From Micromonospora cabrerizensis (GTDB taxonomy: Bacteria > Actinomycetota > Actinomycetes > Mycobacteriales > Micromonosporaceae), in assembly GCF_022230955.1 (NCBI RefSeq), contig NZ_JAKKFI010000046.1:1-64000 (forward strand): 64,000 nucleotides of DNA, given 5' to 3'. Within the stretch, counting starts at the first letter, position 1. Each line of letters begins with the position of its first letter. Positions 61,619 through 64,000 of this stretch are shown here, one piece after another. Under the pieces are notes generated by a model, which saw only the letters and a program-made list of their open reading frames with translations, made no database searches and had not been told where the DNA came from. The position numbers and the translations under genes were made by a program.

Positions 61619-62458
61619 CTACTCGCGCTCCACAGCCGATGACGTGACCACGTCCATCCCGCGGACCCGCGGTGACACCGCGCCGACCAACCGGAGACGG
61701 TCCACCCTTCCGTGCAACGCCTCGACCGCGCCCGGCAGGCCCAGCCTGGCAGCCTCCTCGGCGGCAAGATTACGCAGCAGCGGACCCACCCCGATCCGAC
61801 CGAACTGGAACCCGAGTTGGCTGTGATAGCTGCCGGCGGCCGCCACCTTCCCGGCCAGATGATCGCCGATGTCGGCGCCCGCCTCGACACCGTCGGGCAC
61901 GCCGCGCCACGGTGCCGCAGCTGGTTGGCGGCTGACGTACGGCACGTCCCGCCACCACAGGCCGTCCGGCCTGAGCGCGGCGACCGTCTCGGTGACGATG
62001 CGATGGTCGGCGTGGTCACCGAGGGCCTGTGGCGCGAGGACCACGTCGGCGTCCGCCAGGTGTGGACGCAGCGCTGATACGAGGGCCGCCGCCACCCGGT
62101 CGTCACCTCGGACACCGGCGAAGAGCGCGGCCGGGTCGGGATAACCGCGGTGTGGCGCCTCAGGCAGTGGCAGGTGCACCGGCTGTGCCCCGAGCACCGC
62201 ACACGCTGCTTCGTCCTCCGCCCGGCGCAGCGCCATGTAATCGACGTCGGCCGCGATCCCCTTGTCGAGCTGGCAGGCCAGGGCGAACGGTGACAGCGCT
62301 GGCACGCTGGCGGTGAAGCAGGTGACCACTCGTACCGTCCAACCCGTCGCGGCCAGCGCCGCGAGGGTGCCGCCGACGGAGAACACCGCGTCGTCCAGGT
62401 GCGGGCTGACCGCCACCGCGACCCCGGGACGCTGCGGGACGCGCGAACCCGCGCTCAC
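61619..62458 (-). CDS. PIG-L-family deacetylase
   Basis: A 279-residue zinc hydrolase with the N-terminal motif SPHLDDAVFSVGG (P-H-x-D-D) and the later LGDHADHRIVTE (H-x-x-H). These are the zinc ligands of MshB-like N-acetylglucosamine deacetylases. GTG 62458 overlaps the stop of the GT4 gene (GTGA). Together with the glycosyltransferase and the sugar isomerase-like gene it should modify a sugar-bearing small molecule or lipid, in the manner of mycothiol or glycan biosynthesis; the product is not known. Confidence 0.88.
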   Translation of the reverse strand: MSAGSRVPQRPGVAVAVSPHLDDAVFSVGGTLAALAATGWTVRVVTCFTASVPALSPFALACQLDKGIAADVDYMALRRAEDEAACAVLGAQPVHLPLPEAPHRGYPDPAALFAGVRGDDRVAAALVSALRPHLADADVVLAPQALGDHADHRIVTETVAALRPDGLWWRDVPYVSRQPAAAPWRGVPDGVEAGADIGDHLAGKVAAAGSYHSQLGFQFGRIGVGPLLRNLAAEEAARLGLPGAVEALHGRVDRLRLVGAVSPRVRGMDVVTSSAVERE

Positions 62459-63696
62459 AGCAGGTGCGGTGCCGCGCGGAAGCGACAGGTCGGGTCGACC
62501 GGCGGGTCAGGGATCTCCGGTACGGATGCGGCCAGGCCGTCGTAGACGGCGGTGATCCGGTCAGCGATCACCGGCCAGCTCCACTGCTGCTCGACGTCAC
62601 TGCGGGCCTGCCCGGCGAGCCGACGGCGCAGCGCAGGGTCGTCGAGCAGGCGACGGACGGCGCCCGCCAGAGCCGCCGGATCACCGGCCGGCACCAGCAG
62701 ACCGTTCTCCTCCGGGCGCACACAGTCGCGGACGCCGACCACGTCGGTGGAGACGACCGGCAGACCGCTGGCCATCGCCTCCAGGATGGTGTTGGAGAAG
62801 CCCTCCGCGTAGGTGGGGCTGACGAAGATCTCCCCCCGCGCGTACACCTCGTGAGCCCGCTCGTAGGGCACCGCGCCGAGCATCTCGACGGTGTCGGCGA
62901 GACCCAGCTCGGTGATCCGGGTCTCGACGGCGCTCACGTCGGGGCCGATGCCCGAGAGCAGCAGACGCACCGGCACCGTCTCCGCGCGGAGCTTGGCGAC
63001 CGCGTCGAGCAGGTCGAGCACGCCCTTCCGCGCGTCGACCCGGCCGTGGTAGAGCAGCACTGCCGGGTCGGAGACCCGACCGGGGGACGTGACCGGCACG
63101 AAACGTTCGCTGTCGGTGGCGCCGGGCACGACGGTGAAGCGGGTCGGATCGAGCTCGTGCCGTTGGCTGACCTCGGCGGCGAACGACGGTGACCCGATCA
63201 GCAGTGCCGGCGCGTGCGCGAAGACCGCCCGCACCAGGTCACGGTGGGTGGCACAGCAGGTGCCGACCCAGTGCCCGTCGCCGCCCTGCACCGAGACGAC
63301 GGCGGGTAGCCCGGCCGCCCGTGCCGCACGCAGCACCGCCAGCCCGTTGGGGTACGCGTACTGCGCGTGCAGCACGTCGAAGGGCCGGCGAGCGTGCAGC
63401 CGCAGCACCGTGTCGGTCATCTCCGCGACGTCCGCCTCGAAATCCGCCGGCTCACCCCGGCCCACCGCCTGTTCCCCGTGCGCCTCCAGAGCGTGCACCT
63501 CGACGCCGGCCGGCACCCGGTCCGACGGTGGTGGGCCGCCGCCGTACACGGCGCGGCCCGCGGGGTCGCCCCGGTACTGGGACACCAGGGTGGGCTCGTG
63601 ACCGGCGCGGACCAGGTGCCGCAGCAGGTTCTCGGCGTACGCGCTCATCCCGGAGACCGCCGGCCAGTAACGGCGCGACACGAAGCAGATCCTCAT
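62455..63696 (-). CDS. GT4-family glycosyltransferase
   Basis: A 413-residue GT-B enzyme. N-terminal motif CFVSRRYWPAVSGMSAYAEN, then FDVLHAQYAYPNGLAVL, VLLYHGRVDARKGVLDLLDA, and the donor-binding FVSPTYAEGFSNTILEAMAS (E-x7-E) with GLPVVSTDVVG. It transfers a nucleotide-activated sugar to a small or lipid acceptor. It overlaps the preceding isomerase-like gene by 4 bp and the PIG-L gene by 4 bp, giving a tightly coupled three-gene set. Confidence 0.9.
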   Translation of the reverse strand: MRICFVSRRYWPAVSGMSAYAENLLRHLVRAGHEPTLVSQYRGDPAGRAVYGGGPPPSDRVPAGVEVHALEAHGEQAVGRGEPADFEADVAEMTDTVLRLHARRPFDVLHAQYAYPNGLAVLRAARAAGLPAVVSVQGGDGHWVGTCCATHRDLVRAVFAHAPALLIGSPSFAAEVSQRHELDPTRFTVVPGATDSERFVPVTSPGRVSDPAVLLYHGRVDARKGVLDLLDAVAKLRAETVPVRLLLSGIGPDVSAVETRITELGLADTVEMLGAVPYERAHEVYARGEIFVSPTYAEGFSNTILEAMASGLPVVSTDVVGVRDCVRPEENGLLVPAGDPAALAGAVRRLLDDPALRRRLAGQARSDVEQQWSWPVIADRITAVYDGLAASVPEIPDPPVDPTCRFRAAPHLL

Positions 63697-64000
63697 CGGA
63701 CACCGACCTTCAGCTCGGCGGATGTGCGGGGCTGCTGCTCGGCGTGGCGCAGCGCGGCCAGTGCGGCAGGCACCAGGGTGTCGGCCCGATGGGCGTCCCG
63801 GGAGAGTTCGAGGCTGACCAGACCGGGATAGCCTGCCTCGGTCAGCGCGCCGAGCACCGCGGGGAAGTCCAGATCGCCCTCGCCGGGGGCGCGGTGCTCG
63901 TGCCGGCCGCGGGGCATGTCCTCGATGGCGCAGGCGCCCAGACTGGTCGCGAAGGCACGGACCGCGGCGGCGGGGTCGTACCGGCCGGACACGAGGCAGT
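63693..64000 (-). CDS. Sugar phosphate isomerase/epimerase-like TIM barrel, 5' part outside window
   Basis: Only the last about 102 codons are inside the window; the true start lies beyond position 64000. The visible part, RAFATSLGACAIEDMPRGRH followed by HRAPGEGDLDFPAVLGALTE and YPGLVSLELSRDAHRADTLV, is the C-terminal end of an AP-endonuclease-2/xylose-isomerase-type barrel (metal-ligand His and Glu in this region). The stop overlaps the start of the GT4 gene. It likely isomerises or epimerises the sugar used or made by the following two enzymes. Confidence 0.82.
   Translation of the reverse strand, partial: CLVSGRYDPAAAVRAFATSLGACAIEDMPRGRHEHRAPGEGDLDFPAVLGALTEAGYPGLVSLELSRDAHRADTLVPAALAALRHAEQQPRTSAELKVGVR

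Noticed and set aside
1..64000. Mobile elements, CRISPR arrays, phage genes, tRNA or rRNA genes
   Set aside because: No transposase or integrase motifs, regular short repeats or cloverleaf sequences were seen on reading both strands. A dedicated search could still find a tRNA I missed.

Overview
The window is a GC-rich chromosomal segment from a filamentous actinomycete, most likely a member of the Micromonosporaceae. This is inferred from gene content and codon usage. Supporting signs are GTG starts, several leaderless promoters of TAnnnT type, Tat and Sec secreted hydrolases with Pro/Thr linkers, SigB/F-type and ECF sigma factors, and a MocR regulator. No rRNA, tRNA, CRISPR array, insertion sequence or phage module was recognised.

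Region 1 (1-5 kb): an incomplete GH43/AbfB arabinanase-type gene with a LacI-type operator, a small conserved ORF, the remains of a DUF998 membrane protein and of a DUF3224 protein, an APH-fold kinase, and a secreted endonuclease/exonuclease/phosphatase protein.

Region 2 (5-25.8 kb) is the outstanding part: a complete RiPP gene cluster of proteusin/NHLP type. It has two precursors with nitrile-hydratase-like leaders. One has a seven-cysteine core and the other a core with no Ser, Thr or Cys. The tailoring set combines two different YcaO systems, an E1-fused azoline cyclodehydratase with SagB dehydrogenase and a stand-alone YcaO with a TfuA partner, plus a B12-binding-type radical SAM protein with an apparent C-terminal peptide-recognition domain. 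Export is by an HlyD-type protein, a C39-peptidase ABC transporter and a second long ABC transporter. A MerR-type gene divergent from the precursors and a large LuxR-family ATPase flank the set, with a lipoprotein gene. The arrangement suggests one hybrid pathway, or two pathways sharing leader recognition and export.

Region 3 (26-32 kb): a secreted alpha/beta hydrolase, a NUDIX and DHFR-like pair, a cyclase/TPP-enzyme operon and a VOC protein. Region 4 (32-37 kb): a polysaccharide-degradation island with GH6-CBM2 cellulase, AA10 LPMO and CBM5/12-GH18 chitinase. The cellulase and LPMO carry identical 14-bp CebR-like operators and each of the three is followed by a hairpin. Region 5 (37-47 kb): a frameshifted intradiol-dioxygenase remnant, an RsbW-like ATPase, a SigB/F-type sigma factor, a GNAT, two paralogous four-helix membrane proteins around an NmrA-like reductase and a CopC protein, a SigJ-type ECF sigma factor, a MocR regulator, a cupin and an epimerase.

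Region 6 (47-58 kb): a large membrane protein with a hydrolase-like end, a phytase-like esterase, a serine hydrolase/lipoprotein pair, an ECF sigma factor behind a membrane protein gene, a sulfite-oxidase-like molybdoenzyme with a fasciclin lipoprotein, and a secreted DUF4394 protein. Region 7 (57.6-64 kb): an ArsR/CDF metal-efflux operon, a VKOR/DsbA disulfide-forming pair, an MFS exporter, and the end of an operon with a TIM-barrel isomerase, a GT4 glycosyltransferase and a PIG-L deacetylase.
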